From Alteromonadaceae bacterium (GTDB lineage: Bacteria > Pseudomonadota > Gammaproteobacteria > Enterobacterales > Alteromonadaceae): a DNA stretch of 32,516 nucleotides. Positions 17,290 through 27,058 of this stretch are shown here, one piece after another. The notes beneath the pieces were generated by a model. That model was not told the DNA's origin. It saw nothing but the letters and a program-made list of their open reading frames with translations, and made no database searches. A program made the translations under genes and the position numbers. Location: NCBI GenBank assembly GCA_013216015.1, contig JABSOI010000069.1, forward strand, positions 1-32,516, written 5' to 3'. Within the stretch, counting starts at the first letter, position 1. Every line of letters begins with the position of its first letter.

Positions 17290-17739
17290 ATGAATAGTAT
17301 TGATCTATTTGTAAAAAACTGGGGCAGTAAACACTCCATGCTTCCAATAGATAGTAATGATATTGTAGAACTTGAATCAAAATTAAATGCTTTTTTACCT
17401 GACTCATATAAATATTTAATATCTACATATGGTTTGGTTCACACACCAAATGTGTTAACTAAAATCTGTGATTTAGGTGCCGATATTTCTGAAGTACAAG
17501 ATTTCTTAAGCCTAGAAGATATATTTTCACTATCAAAGCTATATGAAATGACTGGTATGCCAAAAGGGCATATTTTGTTTGCATCTGATTGTAAGGGAAA
17601 CATGTTTTGTTTCAAACTCACCGATTGTGCAAGTAAACAAATAGATTTACCCGTATGGTTTTTTGACCATGATTTTTGTACTATTAAAAAAGCATCTAAT
17701 TCTTTCATCGAATGGCTGGAGGAGTTCAATGAACTTTAA
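17290..17739 (+). CDS. SMI1/KNR4 (SUKH) family protein
   Basis: 149 residues, intact. The N-terminal DIVELESKLNAFLPDSYKYLISTYG matches the SUKH 'LP..YK..l...G' signature. The C-terminal half (GHILFASDCKGNMFCF, PVWFFDHD and ASNSFIEWLEEF) matches the conserved 'G..lfa.d..Gn.f.f' and 'a.SF.ewl' blocks. Many bacterial SUKH proteins are immunity proteins against contact-dependent or polymorphic toxins, but no toxin gene is present here. It therefore may be an orphan immunity gene or an integron-cassette passenger. TTGGAG lies about 10 bp upstream of ATG 17290. It sits alone among broken genes and looks like a recent or maintained acquisition. Confidence 0.8.
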   Translation: MNSIDLFVKNWGSKHSMLPIDSNDIVELESKLNAFLPDSYKYLISTYGLVHTPNVLTKICDLGADISEVQDFLSLEDIFSLSKLYEMTGMPKGHILFASDCKGNMFCFKLTDCASKQIDLPVWFFDHDFCTIKKASNSFIEWLEEFNEL

Positions 17740-18517
17740 GGCAGTTAACAAGTAGGTAAGCGGATGCGCTACAAGCATTTACTTATGCGTTATTAATAGA
17801 AAAACTAATCACAAAAACAACACTGGCCCGAATAATTCTATCTCGCTAAGTACCCCTTAACGCCATAGGAATAAAAGTTAATGTCAGTTGTATGATCCGA
17901 AACCTGACTTTAGCATGCAGTAATTTTTTATGTTCACTAAGCGCACTAAAAAGTCCTTTGGGTAAAATCACAGAATAAAAATATTTAATTTTCCAAATTG
18001 AACATCAAAAGGACAGTAGCTACCACACTGCGGTCGCTTTTTATGAACCAAAATCACCCCACCTAACGATCACTTTGATAGGAAAGCTGACGTTACCTTT
18101 TGCTACACTGCGAACCTTAAATCATTGGTCATCCCCTCCCAAAATAGAAGGGGTTCACACATCATCTATGCTCGCCAAGTTGATGTTGAGTACGTAATTA
18201 TACAACGGCCCTTACTGCTATTTTTACTGATTTACTTCATCAATATTTTATCTTGAAATGATATATTTAATTTCAATTTCATATAAATTAGTTCTGATAT
18301 CCACCCGATTAATTTTATGCAAAACTCGCTGTTAAACATAACTGATAAAGTCAGTTATGATTTTCCAACAAAAAATGTGTAAACGTCTATTTAAATTGAA
18401 TTTTTTTATTTTGGATAAGGCGATGAAAAGGGAGTACATTTAACTACATTTTTGTACAATGATATACGTCATATTAAAATAACATCTATATAATAGCTCT
18501 TATTCAGAAATTATTTA
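17740..18517. other. Gene-free region with a dispersed repeat
   Basis: 778 bp with no gene that I can support. It contains repeat copy 2 (17835-17903) and a TATAAT box at 18489-18494 that could drive the MipA-like pseudogene starting at 18530. Confidence 0.5.
17835..17903 (+). repeat. Dispersed 69-bp repeat, copy 2
   Basis: Matches 5614-5682 with three base differences, same orientation. It lies about 95 bp after the SUKH gene. Confidence 0.85.
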
Positions 18518-18529
18518 TTGGAAAATAAT

Positions 18530-19219
18530 GTGAAAACATTTACTAAGTTACTGTCAATATCTACCCTAATAGTGAGCATGTTAAGCCCTTCATTTTTAGT
18601 GGCTGCGGAAGAGGAAAAAGAAAAAAGAGATACAACTGAGAATATAAGAGACGGTTCATACCTTGATATAGGCATTGGTCTAACATATCAGTCTGATCCC
18701 TTTATATTTGATAACGAAAATGAGAACGGCTTAGCTTTATCCGTTAAGAGTCGTTATCAAAAGAATGGTTTTTTTGTTGAGTTGCGTTTGGGAGCATCCG
18801 AACAGCAAAAGAGCAGATTGTCTTATGGTTATAACTTTCTTAATACCGAACATTGGTCATATGATTTTCGAATAGCAACGAATCACAGGGTTCTAGAGCA
18901 TAAACTACCTAAATCCAATTTTGTCAGCCGCAGAGTGAGCAACTTACAAGTGGCTTACGTATTTTGGGGGATTATGACAATACTCATCTAAGATTTATTG
19001 TCGCCGAATCTAGCGGAGCCAAAGGCCTTTATGCTTCGGGCTGGTTAAGCCAAAACTATCAATACAATAATTGGAATTTTTACAGCACCGTCGGAATTGA
19101 ATATCGCAATGAAGATGTGGTTAACCATTTTTATGGGATCAGTGAAGATGGATTTCCTAGGATCAATGAAATTGATGGTTTGCCTTATTATCGAGGAAAG
19201 TCTGGTTTTGAATATACTG
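18530..19219 (+). pseudogene. MipA/OmpV-family outer membrane protein, frameshifted and cut by an IS
   Basis: GTG 18530 is the preferred start (MKTFTKLLSISTLIVSML signal peptide, ending near FLVAAEE). The barrel strands YLDIGIGLTYQSDPF and GLALSVKSRYQKNGFFVEL are followed by a frameshift near 18962, in a run of G bases. The family pattern then continues in another frame: GDYDNTHLRFIVAESSGAKG, NWNFYSTVGIEYRNEDV and HFYGISEDGFPRI...GLPYY. The reading stops where the IS1634-type element begins (19220), so the last barrel strands and terminal aromatic residue are lost. MipA-like proteins are outer membrane barrels, originally linked to MltA and PBP1B. The gene is clearly dead. Confidence 0.8.
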
Positions 19220-20997
19220 CTGACATTCCGCACCACTTTTAAGAATAAATCTGTCCATAAATATCCCCCAGACAATCAATTATTGTTTGCTGTCGTTCTT
19301 TCAAGTTAACCAATATTTGAGTTTTATCCTCTATCGTTAAAGCAGTAACACCCTGAAAACATTAAAATACCCAGCGAGCGGTTGGTCGTTGATATGGTTT
19401 CTTTTTCATATCAGGGAAATAGCGGTTTTGCTCTTTGAGCTGTTTTCGTATTTCATGCTCTAAAGCGGCGTAAATCATCAAACAAGTCGTCATGACCATG
19501 AGTAATGCTTCGATACGCTCTGGTTTTTTAAGATAAATTGCGCTGGTCAAAAAATCAGGACTTTTAAAAATCTAAACCCTTTTTCTACCGATTGCTGTGA
19601 CTTGTATGTGCTTAGCATTTTTTTCCATGGTTAGCTCACTAGAAAGATCATTGCTTGCAATGATAAATAAGCCTGGTTTTTGTTGTGCATCTTCCCGTTT
19701 AGACAATGAGTATATAGATTGCCTGTAATTTGAAAATATTCTCGTTCGGGCTTTTGATTGAGTGATGGCCTACCTGCACCGTTGAATACAGGGACTTTGA
19801 TAATAGTTAGTTCGCCTTTCAAGTAAGGTTGCTTGCTTTCCCATTGTTCAAAGGCTTTTTGTGCATCAACATCACACGCAAATTCTTGTTGGCACAATTT
19901 TTTAAAAGCCTTTCTGCCTTGCTCTGATTGTTTAAGCATGCGTTTATCCAAATTGTGACCTTCGCGTTTGAGCGCTTGTTCACTACGGATCAATAGCCAT
20001 TTTTGAGGAACTGAGCCATAATTACTTTCATACCATACACCTTGATAACCATCTGTTATTGTTTCAAATTCAAGGTTGGGTGACTGAGCAATTAGAGTTT
20101 TCGTTTCTTTTAATTTTTGCGGCACGCGTGTGATAAACAATTGTTTAATTTCTGCCAAATGCTGAATTGTTTCTTTCACATATAACGCAGCATCAGCCAC
20201 CAAATATCGACTTGCCTGTGCGGCTTTTAAGCTTTGAACATGGGCTTTTACTATTCGTTTAAAACCTTCCATATCGTTGACGTTACCACTGCCGGGTTTC
20301 ATATAAACTGGGATACCTGATTGATTTTCACAGATCAAATTTAAGACGACTTGATTCAAATCAGGACGATGATCACCTGAATAGCCTTTTGCTATCATTA
20401 GCATCAATATCACCATCCACTATTTTCGGACCTCTTCCATCATAATAAAAACTGGTAGAATCAAGATGAACAGATTCACAAGGGAGATTTAAATGGAGAA
20501 CAACGGCTTCACCTATTTTTTGATAAAGTGACGAAACCCCTTGTTCATAAAGAGAATCAAGACAGCGACCCAAAGCATCATCGTTAATATGCTCTGGTAA
20601 AATTCCTGGGGCAATTAAGCGATCGAGTGGTTTATCTTCAAAGTATTCGCTATACATGTGTAATGTACGCCCTGTGAAGCCTAAACCATTAATGAGCATT
20701 GCAACAAATAGTTGTCCAAAGCTGATGTTTCTTTTATCCGATTGCCCAAGCGCTTGATCAATAATCTGGGCTAAATTAATGTCTTTGCAAAACCCTGCTA
20801 CGAGACCATGGTGCTCTAATGATTTTGTACTGAATGGATAAGACATGTTTTTTACTCTTTCAAAAGAGAGTAATAGATCAAGATCGGTGATCGCTGTCAA
20901 GCAATAATTATCTATAACCGAAGTGTTAACATATTTATAAACAACACTTTATATAAATAACATTAGTTTAATTAATTATGTAAGTGCGGAACGACAG
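19220..20997 (-). mobile_element. IS1634-family (DUF4277-type) insertion sequence, decayed
   Basis: About 1778 bp bounded by 14-bp imperfect inverted repeats: CTGACATTCCGCAC at 19220-19233, and the complement of CTGTCGTTCCGCAC at 20984-20997 (12 of 14 bases match). It contains the leftward transposase pseudogene. No clear target duplication could be matched at the flanks. It inserted into the MipA-like gene. Confidence 0.75.
19239..20846 (-). pseudogene. IS1634-family transposase, multiple frameshifts and a nonsense codon
   Basis: Starts at ATG 20846 (MSYPFSTKSLEHHGLVAG). The N-terminal DUF4277 domain is clear: GQLFVAMLINGLGFTGRTL, YSEYFEDKPLDRLI, INDDALGRCLDSLYEQG, and VHLDSTSFYYDG with an expected catalytic Asp. 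A frameshift near 20400 leads into KGYSGDHRPDLNQVVLNLI, the next conserved block, and VADAALYVKETIQ. Further frame changes are needed near 19635, 19615 and 19560 (two in A-runs) before LTSAIYLKKPERIEALLMVM. TAA at 19360-19362 then interrupts TARWVF before the tail, which ends at 19239. Five lesions show that it is inactive. Confidence 0.85.
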
Positions 20998-21147
20998 ATT
21001 AAGGAAAAGCCATTGCTCTCCTAATAAATCAAGGTTACCATTAAGTTGGTTTTAGTAATAAGGGCGTATCTCCCAGCTAAAGCGACTAGTGGATGGTTAA
21101 ACTGTTTAGTTTAATTTTGAAGCTACTGATATAAAAGAAAGTCAGTG

Positions 21148-21174
21148 AAAAAACCAGCTTGTTGCTGGTTTTTT
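21148..21174. terminator. Intrinsic terminator (bidirectional)
   Basis: AAAAAACCAGC, 5-nt loop TTGTT, GCTGGTTTTTT: an 11-bp perfect stem with T-runs in both directions. It lies 110 bp beyond the stop of the leftward PqaA-like gene. Confidence 0.8.
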
Positions 21175-21283
21175 ATTTCTATACTAAAAATATTTCATTC
21201 TTAGTAATTCAAATAACCAAATTATTACAATATATGCCAGAAAACACGATTGGAGTTAGGTAAAGCTGAATCATTTTAATAAA

Positions 21284-22903
21284 TTACAAACTATGATTAA
21301 CCACATAAACTTCAGTAGTTAACATGATTTCACCATACTTAAATTCTAAATAAAATGACGTAAATCCTTTTTTATAAGTATCTGGCAAAGTGACCTTATA
21401 TTCGCACTCAACATCTACATCAGAAGTATTGCAATTATTATCAATATTTATACTGGTATACCTGATGCCCTGATTATGCATGAAATTTTCTTTTTTCGGA
21501 TTATATGCATACCATAGTTTAATTTTCTTAGGCTTTATTGCACTGCTGGCGATTATTGTGGAATTATTATTTGCACCCTTCCAAGACAATTGCGGAAAAG
21601 AAGCGCCAGTAGCAGCCAAATTATAAAACTTTTTGATGCTTCTAAAAACTTTGTTATTAATCTCATCCAGTGTATGTAATATATCCAAAATGCCGTCACT
21701 TTTAGGTGGAACAATAATGGTGTGCGGGGCATTATCTACAAAATAGAGCGCTTTATTACCTTTGAGATTAGCGAAATACAACTGCATTACGTCAGCCGGA
21801 AAAAACTGGTCTCCCGTGCCGTTAACCATGTATAAAGGTTTTGACAACAATTGTTTTTCATAAATAGGACAACTTATTGGATCTACGCAATTTTCGTGGA
21901 AATTATTGATATCTATTATTTTCATTAAATCATTAAATTGTTGACGATGTGCTGAAAACGGAATAACCCCTTCTTTGATATGTTTTTCCCAGGCATGGGG
22001 GAATTCGCCTAATTTTTTAAAGGTTAATTCAATATTCTTTGTCGTATTCATAATATTGATACTAATAGGCATGATCCCGACAATTCTGTTATCCAGCATA
22101 CCTGCCAACCAAGCTGTCCAACCCCTTTTAGAACCCCCTACCACAACAAATTTCTCTATGTTTTTAACACCTAAATCTTCTATGATCGCGTTTGTAGCTA
22201 TATCTAAACTTTGTATAGATGATTTCACCATAGCTAAATTTAACGGTACATAATAAGCTTTATCTTTTTTACTGTTATCTATGAAGTATTTCCAGCTCCT
22301 TGCAATAGGTCCATCTTCAAAGGGGGAAAACTTACTGTCATTAATAATAAGTGGCATATTTAGCACGTCATGTAATACAACCACTATGGCTTTTGTTTTT
22401 AGCGCGAGCAAACTAAGTGCAGTATCCATATTTGCATTAATCTTTTTACTGGCATCAAAAATACGATCACCTTCGCCAGCCAGAAATAACAATGCTGTAG
22501 TATTATCTTTTACATCATACGGTTTAATAATCGTTATTCTGTTGCTCCACTGTTTATTGTTTACCGATATTCCATCAACTTTAGGCCATAGTTGAGACTT
22601 AAATTCATAGCTGTAACTTTGGTAAAATCCTAATGTGCTGGTTTTTTTTGTTAATTTGTAGCTTACTTTTTCAGGTAACTTAACGTAGCAGAGTAAAGCT
22701 CTTTGTAAGTACTTTTGTATCTGTTGATTTTGGCAGTGCTTCGCGACGAATTCAGGATCTTCGCTGCTTATTTTGATCATACGTTCTTGACCTTGTTTCA
22801 GTAACATCCCGGTAGCTTGGGCTACGCTAAAACTGTTGATAAAAAAACTACTAACCACTAAGAGTAAACAATAAGATTTGTTCCATAAATTTATAATTTT
22901 CAT
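21284..22903 (-). CDS. pqaA: PhoPQ-activated pathogenicity-related (PqaA) family protein, alpha/beta-hydrolase fold
   Basis: 539 residues with a signal peptide (YCLLLVVSSFFINSFSVAQA), so probably periplasmic. The core has the PqaA-family pattern: ALLFLAGEGDRI, a Lys/Leu-rich strand IVVVLHDVLNMPLI, and the nucleophile elbow VVVGGSKRGWTAWLAGMLD, with Ser of GGSKRGW presumed catalytic. Asp in GTGDQFF and His in NAPHT complete a likely triad. The start is well supported by AAGGAT 6 bp before the ATG. The family name comes from Salmonella; the reaction is not established. It stands alone, with a terminator downstream. The symbol marks the family, not proven orthology. Confidence 0.85.
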   Translation of the reverse strand: MKIINLWNKSYCLLLVVSSFFINSFSVAQATGMLLKQGQERMIKISSEDPEFVAKHCQNQQIQKYLQRALLCYVKLPEKVSYKLTKKTSTLGFYQSYSYEFKSQLWPKVDGISVNNKQWSNRITIIKPYDVKDNTTALLFLAGEGDRIFDASKKINANMDTALSLLALKTKAIVVVLHDVLNMPLIINDSKFSPFEDGPIARSWKYFIDNSKKDKAYYVPLNLAMVKSSIQSLDIATNAIIEDLGVKNIEKFVVVGGSKRGWTAWLAGMLDNRIVGIMPISINIMNTTKNIELTFKKLGEFPHAWEKHIKEGVIPFSAHRQQFNDLMKIIDINNFHENCVDPISCPIYEKQLLSKPLYMVNGTGDQFFPADVMQLYFANLKGNKALYFVDNAPHTIIVPPKSDGILDILHTLDEINNKVFRSIKKFYNLAATGASFPQLSWKGANNNSTIIASSAIKPKKIKLWYAYNPKKENFMHNQGIRYTSINIDNNCNTSDVDVECEYKVTLPDTYKKGFTSFYLEFKYGEIMLTTEVYVVNHSL

Positions 22904-23127
22904 AATATATCCTTAATCAATTTACTTATTATGCTTAAGAAAACTATAAAGTATGATATGAATAATCACCATTTATCGGTGAATAATTGTATTAAAAATA
23001 TTCAGGGAGAGTTTCTTTTTATTTGATTTGTTGAGGTGTTTTAAGTTTAAAAATGCTCAAACCCAAGCCAATATTATGCTACATTATTCAATGTAGTGTG
23101 TTGTTACAATAGATCAAAGAGGATGTT

Positions 23128-23693
23128 ATGCCTAAAGCTTATCCCTTCAATAATACTTCAAAATGATCTTATTAAATCTGCGAAAACAGTTGGTGCATTG
23201 ATGAACCGTAGTGCAGCTCAACAGATTGAATATTGGGCATCATTAGGACAAAAGATCAGTGGACTTGTTTCACCAGAATTTTTGTTATTAATTAATTAGG
23301 GCTTCATGAAAATATTGGTAGAGCCCATTATATACCCATCACCATTCAAAATGCAGGTTTTGATTCGTTTAAAAAACATATTTACTGCGTTGCTGAATCT
23401 TAAATAAGAATAACTTATCCGGCGAATCAGCGTCTTGTAACTATGCTTTTTAATTCACCTCAAATTCCCGCATTTTGAAAGGTAACGGGTATAGATCCCG
23501 TTGTGGATTTCGATGATCTAATTCAAGACGTTGAAGCTCATTCGCAAAGTGGTGAATTATCAAAAACTATTTCTGTCAATAAAACAAAATACCAATCTAG
23601 TTCATCGCACCCTGATTTGCTAGAGCGAATTGAGCCAGATGGTAGGGTTACTATCGGACTGTTTAAAAATGGCGAATTCAAGTTTTGTGACTG
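23128..23693 (+). pseudogene. ParD-like antitoxin (DUF3423 type), broken three ways
   Basis: AGAGGA precedes ATG 23128 (MPKAYP), but a one-base shift near 23145 is needed to enter the conserved frame: LIKSAKTVGALMNRSAAQQIEYWASLGQKISG, a signature of ParD-like antitoxins. The next stretch meets TAG at 23297-23299, exactly where the frame continues as GFMKILVEPI. Mobile element copy D then interrupts it. Removing the element with one TA joins ATT-ATA-GAT-CCC in frame, giving EPIIDPVVDFDDLIQDVEAH, then SSSHPDLLERIEPDGRVTIG and LFKNGEFK. The true C-terminus is near 23690; the open frame beyond it overlaps the pullulanase gene and is not native. No toxin gene is adjacent. The residual gene cannot make the full protein. 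Confidence 0.78.
23333..23491 (+). mobile_element. MITE-like element, copy D
   Basis: Looks identical to copy A in the same orientation, flanked by TA at 23331-23332 and 23492-23493. It lies inside the ParD-like antitoxin pseudogene, preserving the frame if excised precisely. Confidence 0.92.
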
Positions 23694-23799
23694 CACTATA
23701 ATAATTAAAATACGTGAAATAATAGTAACCACTGGTGTTTCGCTAATGGTTACTTCTCATTACATAGCTCAACAGCAGAATCGTGGATACAAAAGACCA

Positions 23800-26679
23800 C
23801 TATTTAGCAACAAAAACCGCAGTAGTAAGTGCTGGCACAGTAAAGCCATGTTCAGATATTTTACTATTTTTAACCACCTTATCCGCCCCGCTCAATTGCA
23901 CCGTATGCAAGCTGTATTGGGTTGCACTGGTAAATGGAATTTGTTTTGATTCGGTACTGGTATTGAAAATTACTACCAGCTTGTTTATCTCATTGTTACT
24001 GGTAATTGGTTTGGCTTGTTCAATGCTCATTACAATCAAACCAGTTTGTTGGTTTTTACCCGTGTTATGAAACTTTATCTGGTTGATAATGCTATCAGCT
24101 GTGGTAAGCCTAAACAGTGGTGTGCTCATGCGTATTTTTATAAACTCGATAAATACCGCGTTACTGTATCGAATATCACTGGGAGTAACATGATCTCTGC
24201 CTTCGTTTTTGTCGAGAACTTCTTTAATCATTGACCAATTTGCTTGATCTTTATCGGCAGGGGGTAATCCCACGTTATAGTTATTGTCGGTCATGGTGAA
24301 ATCGACTTTATTAAACCAATCGCCATAATCGTAACTGTCGCGCAGGAAAGATTTAGAGCGTAATAACTCTGAGCCCATATGTATAAAAGGAATACCCTGG
24401 GCAAGTAGTGGAAACGACAAGTTTTGCAATTGCATACGCACCCTGTCTTGGGTTGAAGTATGGTAGGCAATGCGGTATTGATTATTATCCCATAAGGTTT
24501 GGTTATCGTGTTTTGAAATATAATTAATGGTATCTGCGGGGTCAAGCGCATAACCTGTAGGTTGATTACCGTAAGGAATATCTTTACCCGTTACTTGCTC
24601 TGATTGCGCATTTTCAATAGGGAAATCAGCCAGATTACCCGCTAAGCCAATACGAAGCTGATCCATCAATAAAGTGTAATGCTTTGAATATTCCTGCTGA
24701 CTTTTAAGATCGCCATCTTCAGCATTCAAATCATTCGGTGCAGTGCCTAAACCATTGCCAATGCCCTGACTTTTTCGAATACCTTTACCGCTGGCAGTAA
24801 AAGCACCACCACGAACAGCATCGCGCATTCTGTCGGTGAAAGTACCTATTTCTGTACCGGCAAGCTCTAATTGGCTGGCTTGAATAAAACGTTGATTATC
24901 GGCAACTTCACCGAAATTCCAGCCTTCACCATAAAAATAAGTATCAGCATCAACTTGTCGTACTACTTCCCGGGCTTTTAACATGGCTGATTTTGGCTGG
25001 TGAGCCATTAGATCAAAACGAAAACCATCAATTTTGTAATCTCGCGCCCATACCACTAACGAATCAATCATTAGCTTTTCCATCATTACCTGTTCGGTAG
25101 CAGTATTATCACAGCAAGTTGACTGCGCAATTGCACCAGTAACAGGATCTAAACGATGGTAATAATTTGGCACAATTTTATCCAGCACAGCTGTTGGTTC
25201 AAGGCTTGCCTGATGAGTATGATTATAAACCACATCCATGATCACCCGAAAACCCAGGTTATGAATGCTTTGAACCATTTCTCTGAATTCAATAATACGT
25301 GAAACACCCTCAGGATTTAACGCATAACTGCCTTCCGGTACAGTGTAATGAAATGGATCATAGCCCCAGTTATAGTTGTCAATTGTTCTAAGAGAAGATA
25401 CCACCGCTTGGCGTTGCTCATCACCTTTGGGTAATTTTGTTAAATAAGTGCGTATCGTTTGACTTGCATCAATGCTATTACTGCACAGCATATTGTCAGG
25501 GCTTAGCAGACAAGCTTTGCTTATTTTATCGTTCAGATCAATCGCCTTACTTTCATTAACAGTGCCAATGTCGAATGCCGGCAATAAGTGAATATTGTTA
25601 ATACCCGCTTGTTGTAACGCTTTTAAATGGGTAACTCCTGCACTGTTTTGTTCAGAAAAAGCTTTATATTTCCCACGGTGTAATGGATTGGAAAGCTTTG
25701 GGTCATGGGCGCTGAAATCACGGATATGCGTTTCATAAAAGATATTATTTTCAGGCTTTCCAACAATAATATCTTTTTGAGCCTGCCAACCTGCAGGCTT
25801 AGTTGCCGCAGAGTTTAAATCGATAACTTGTGAATATTCACTATTAGCCGACAAACTAAGTGAATAGGGATCTGTGGTGATTAATTTCTCAAAGTTTTTA
25901 CTGGCGGGATGGTAAAGTTCAATCTGGTATTGGTAATAAGCCGACGAGTTATCAAGCCCTGTAGAAGCAGACCATATGCCGGTATTAATATCTTCCGACA
26001 TTACAATTGTCGCAGGCACAGCCCCAGATATATCTTGATTAAATAACCGTAATGTTACTTTTGTTGCCGTTGGTGACCAAAGTTTAAAGTTAACCTTGTC
26101 GTTAAGGACAACGGCACCAAAATCATCATGCTCGTCAGCATCATTTCCACCGCGGGTATACAAATAGTCGAGCACATTGGCCGTTTGAACATAAGTAATT
26201 GCCTTTGGTTGAGACAGTGACTGTAACTGTTCGTCACTAGCTTGTGCACTGGTGGCTGAATTAAACTCAACAACCATTAATTGTTGTTTCAGCCAAAGCT
26301 TGGCTTGAGCATCAGATAAAGAAACAGCAAAGGCCTGAAAATCAGCCAAATGAGGATGCTTTTGCTTCAGCCAGGCAGGCGTATCGGTTTGCGTTAACAC
26401 CGGGCTGCTTTCGAGTTTTTTATTTTGCGTTACATTTACCAGCTTATAGGATTTTGTTTGAGAGTCTGTAGCTTTTTTAGGTAATAGCAGTAACTTGGGT
26501 TCAAGCCAATGTGCTGAATAATTATCGGGTAATAAAGCAAGTTGGTCAACAGACACAGGAATTTCACTTATTTGCTTTTGTTCGCAAGCACCCAGCACCG
26601 CAATAACAACCAGTGTGAAAAAAAGGGTGGGGATTTTCCTGATTGTTTTACTTACTTTTTTAACTACTATATTTTTCAT
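23800..26679 (-). CDS. pulA: GH13 pullulanase-type alpha-1,6-glucosidase, lipoprotein
   Basis: 959 residues. The N-terminus has a lipoprotein signal with lipobox VLGAC, so the enzyme is probably membrane-anchored. A pullulanase-associated N-terminal domain precedes a CBM48-like module (DFGAVVLNDKVNFKLWSP). The GH13 catalytic barrel shows region I DVVYNHTH, the nucleophile segment DGFRFDLMAHQP, the acid/base in YGEGWNFGE, and the third acid in ISKHDNQTLWDN. ETHIRDFSAHDP is also typical of pullulanases. It cleaves alpha-1,6 bonds of pullulan, glycogen or starch-derived glucans. It faces the sensor kinase gene, sharing a 379-bp intergenic region with a candidate operator. The stop is TAG at 23800-23802. 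Confidence 0.93.
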   Translation of the reverse strand: MKNIVVKKVSKTIRKIPTLFFTLVVIAVLGACEQKQISEIPVSVDQLALLPDNYSAHWLEPKLLLLPKKATDSQTKSYKLVNVTQNKKLESSPVLTQTDTPAWLKQKHPHLADFQAFAVSLSDAQAKLWLKQQLMVVEFNSATSAQASDEQLQSLSQPKAITYVQTANVLDYLYTRGGNDADEHDDFGAVVLNDKVNFKLWSPTATKVTLRLFNQDISGAVPATIVMSEDINTGIWSASTGLDNSSAYYQYQIELYHPASKNFEKLITTDPYSLSLSANSEYSQVIDLNSAATKPAGWQAQKDIIVGKPENNIFYETHIRDFSAHDPKLSNPLHRGKYKAFSEQNSAGVTHLKALQQAGINNIHLLPAFDIGTVNESKAIDLNDKISKACLLSPDNMLCSNSIDASQTIRTYLTKLPKGDEQRQAVVSSLRTIDNYNWGYDPFHYTVPEGSYALNPEGVSRIIEFREMVQSIHNLGFRVIMDVVYNHTHQASLEPTAVLDKIVPNYYHRLDPVTGAIAQSTCCDNTATEQVMMEKLMIDSLVVWARDYKIDGFRFDLMAHQPKSAMLKAREVVRQVDADTYFYGEGWNFGEVADNQRFIQASQLELAGTEIGTFTDRMRDAVRGGAFTASGKGIRKSQGIGNGLGTAPNDLNAEDGDLKSQQEYSKHYTLLMDQLRIGLAGNLADFPIENAQSEQVTGKDIPYGNQPTGYALDPADTINYISKHDNQTLWDNNQYRIAYHTSTQDRVRMQLQNLSFPLLAQGIPFIHMGSELLRSKSFLRDSYDYGDWFNKVDFTMTDNNYNVGLPPADKDQANWSMIKEVLDKNEGRDHVTPSDIRYSNAVFIEFIKIRMSTPLFRLTTADSIINQIKFHNTGKNQQTGLIVMSIEQAKPITSNNEINKLVVIFNTSTESKQIPFTSATQYSLHTVQLSGADKVVKNSKISEHGFTVPALTTAVFVAK

Positions 26680-26752
26680 TATTTCATAACCGTTTATGTG
26701 CTTGTAATAAATGTACGACTTAATGCAAAAGATAAACAGTTCCTTTAGAAAA

Positions 26753-26770
26753 TTGCATACGTATTCACAA
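26753..26770. promoter_or_regulatory. LacI-type candidate operator in the pullulanase-kinase intergenic region
   Basis: TTGCATACGTATTCACAA, centred on the perfect palindrome ATACGTAT with a CG centre, as is usual for LacI-family sites. It lies 74 bp before the pullulanase start. A maltose-type LacI regulator is possible; this is inference, since no regulator gene is in the window. Confidence 0.4.
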
Positions 26771-26857
26771 TAAACATAGCAAATTTATCGTGTGTTAATC
26801 ATAAAAATTGTATTTGCCTTTCAGCAAATATCAAGAGATAACGATGAGGATTTGCAA

Positions 26858-26896
26858 AACAGAACAACTAAACAGAACAACTAAACAGAACAACTA
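26858..26896. repeat. 13-bp tandem repeat, three copies
   Basis: AACAGAACAACTA three times in a row in the pullulanase-kinase intergenic region. Confidence 0.9.
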
Positions 26897-27010
26897 AGTC
26901 CTGAATAAAAAAGAATCAACAAAGATAAAATTATCAATAAATTCAAAGTTACCTATACTTGTAGATAATATAAAGTTTAATGGTCATCCAGTATAATACA
27001 TGCTGTAAAG

Positions 27011-27045
27011 TTGTAGGATGGGTTAGCCAAAGGCGTAACCCATCA
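27011..27045. repeat. REP-like short palindrome, copy 2
   Basis: GATGGGTTA and TAACCCATC form a perfect 9-bp stem with a 10-nt loop; related to 10886-10920. It ends 13 bp before the kinase start, so it would fold in the mRNA leader. Confidence 0.8.
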
Positions 27046-27058
27046 TTTGGCTTAAGGA

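Noticed and set aside
23694-23949. C-terminal extension of the ParD-like frame across the pullulanase 3' end
   Set aside because: Composition changes after GEFK and it is antisense to a solid gene; probably read-through past the original stop.
26858-26896. CRISPR array
   Set aside because: Units are 13 bp, directly adjacent and lack spacers. The 51-bp repeats at the window end also lack variable spacers.
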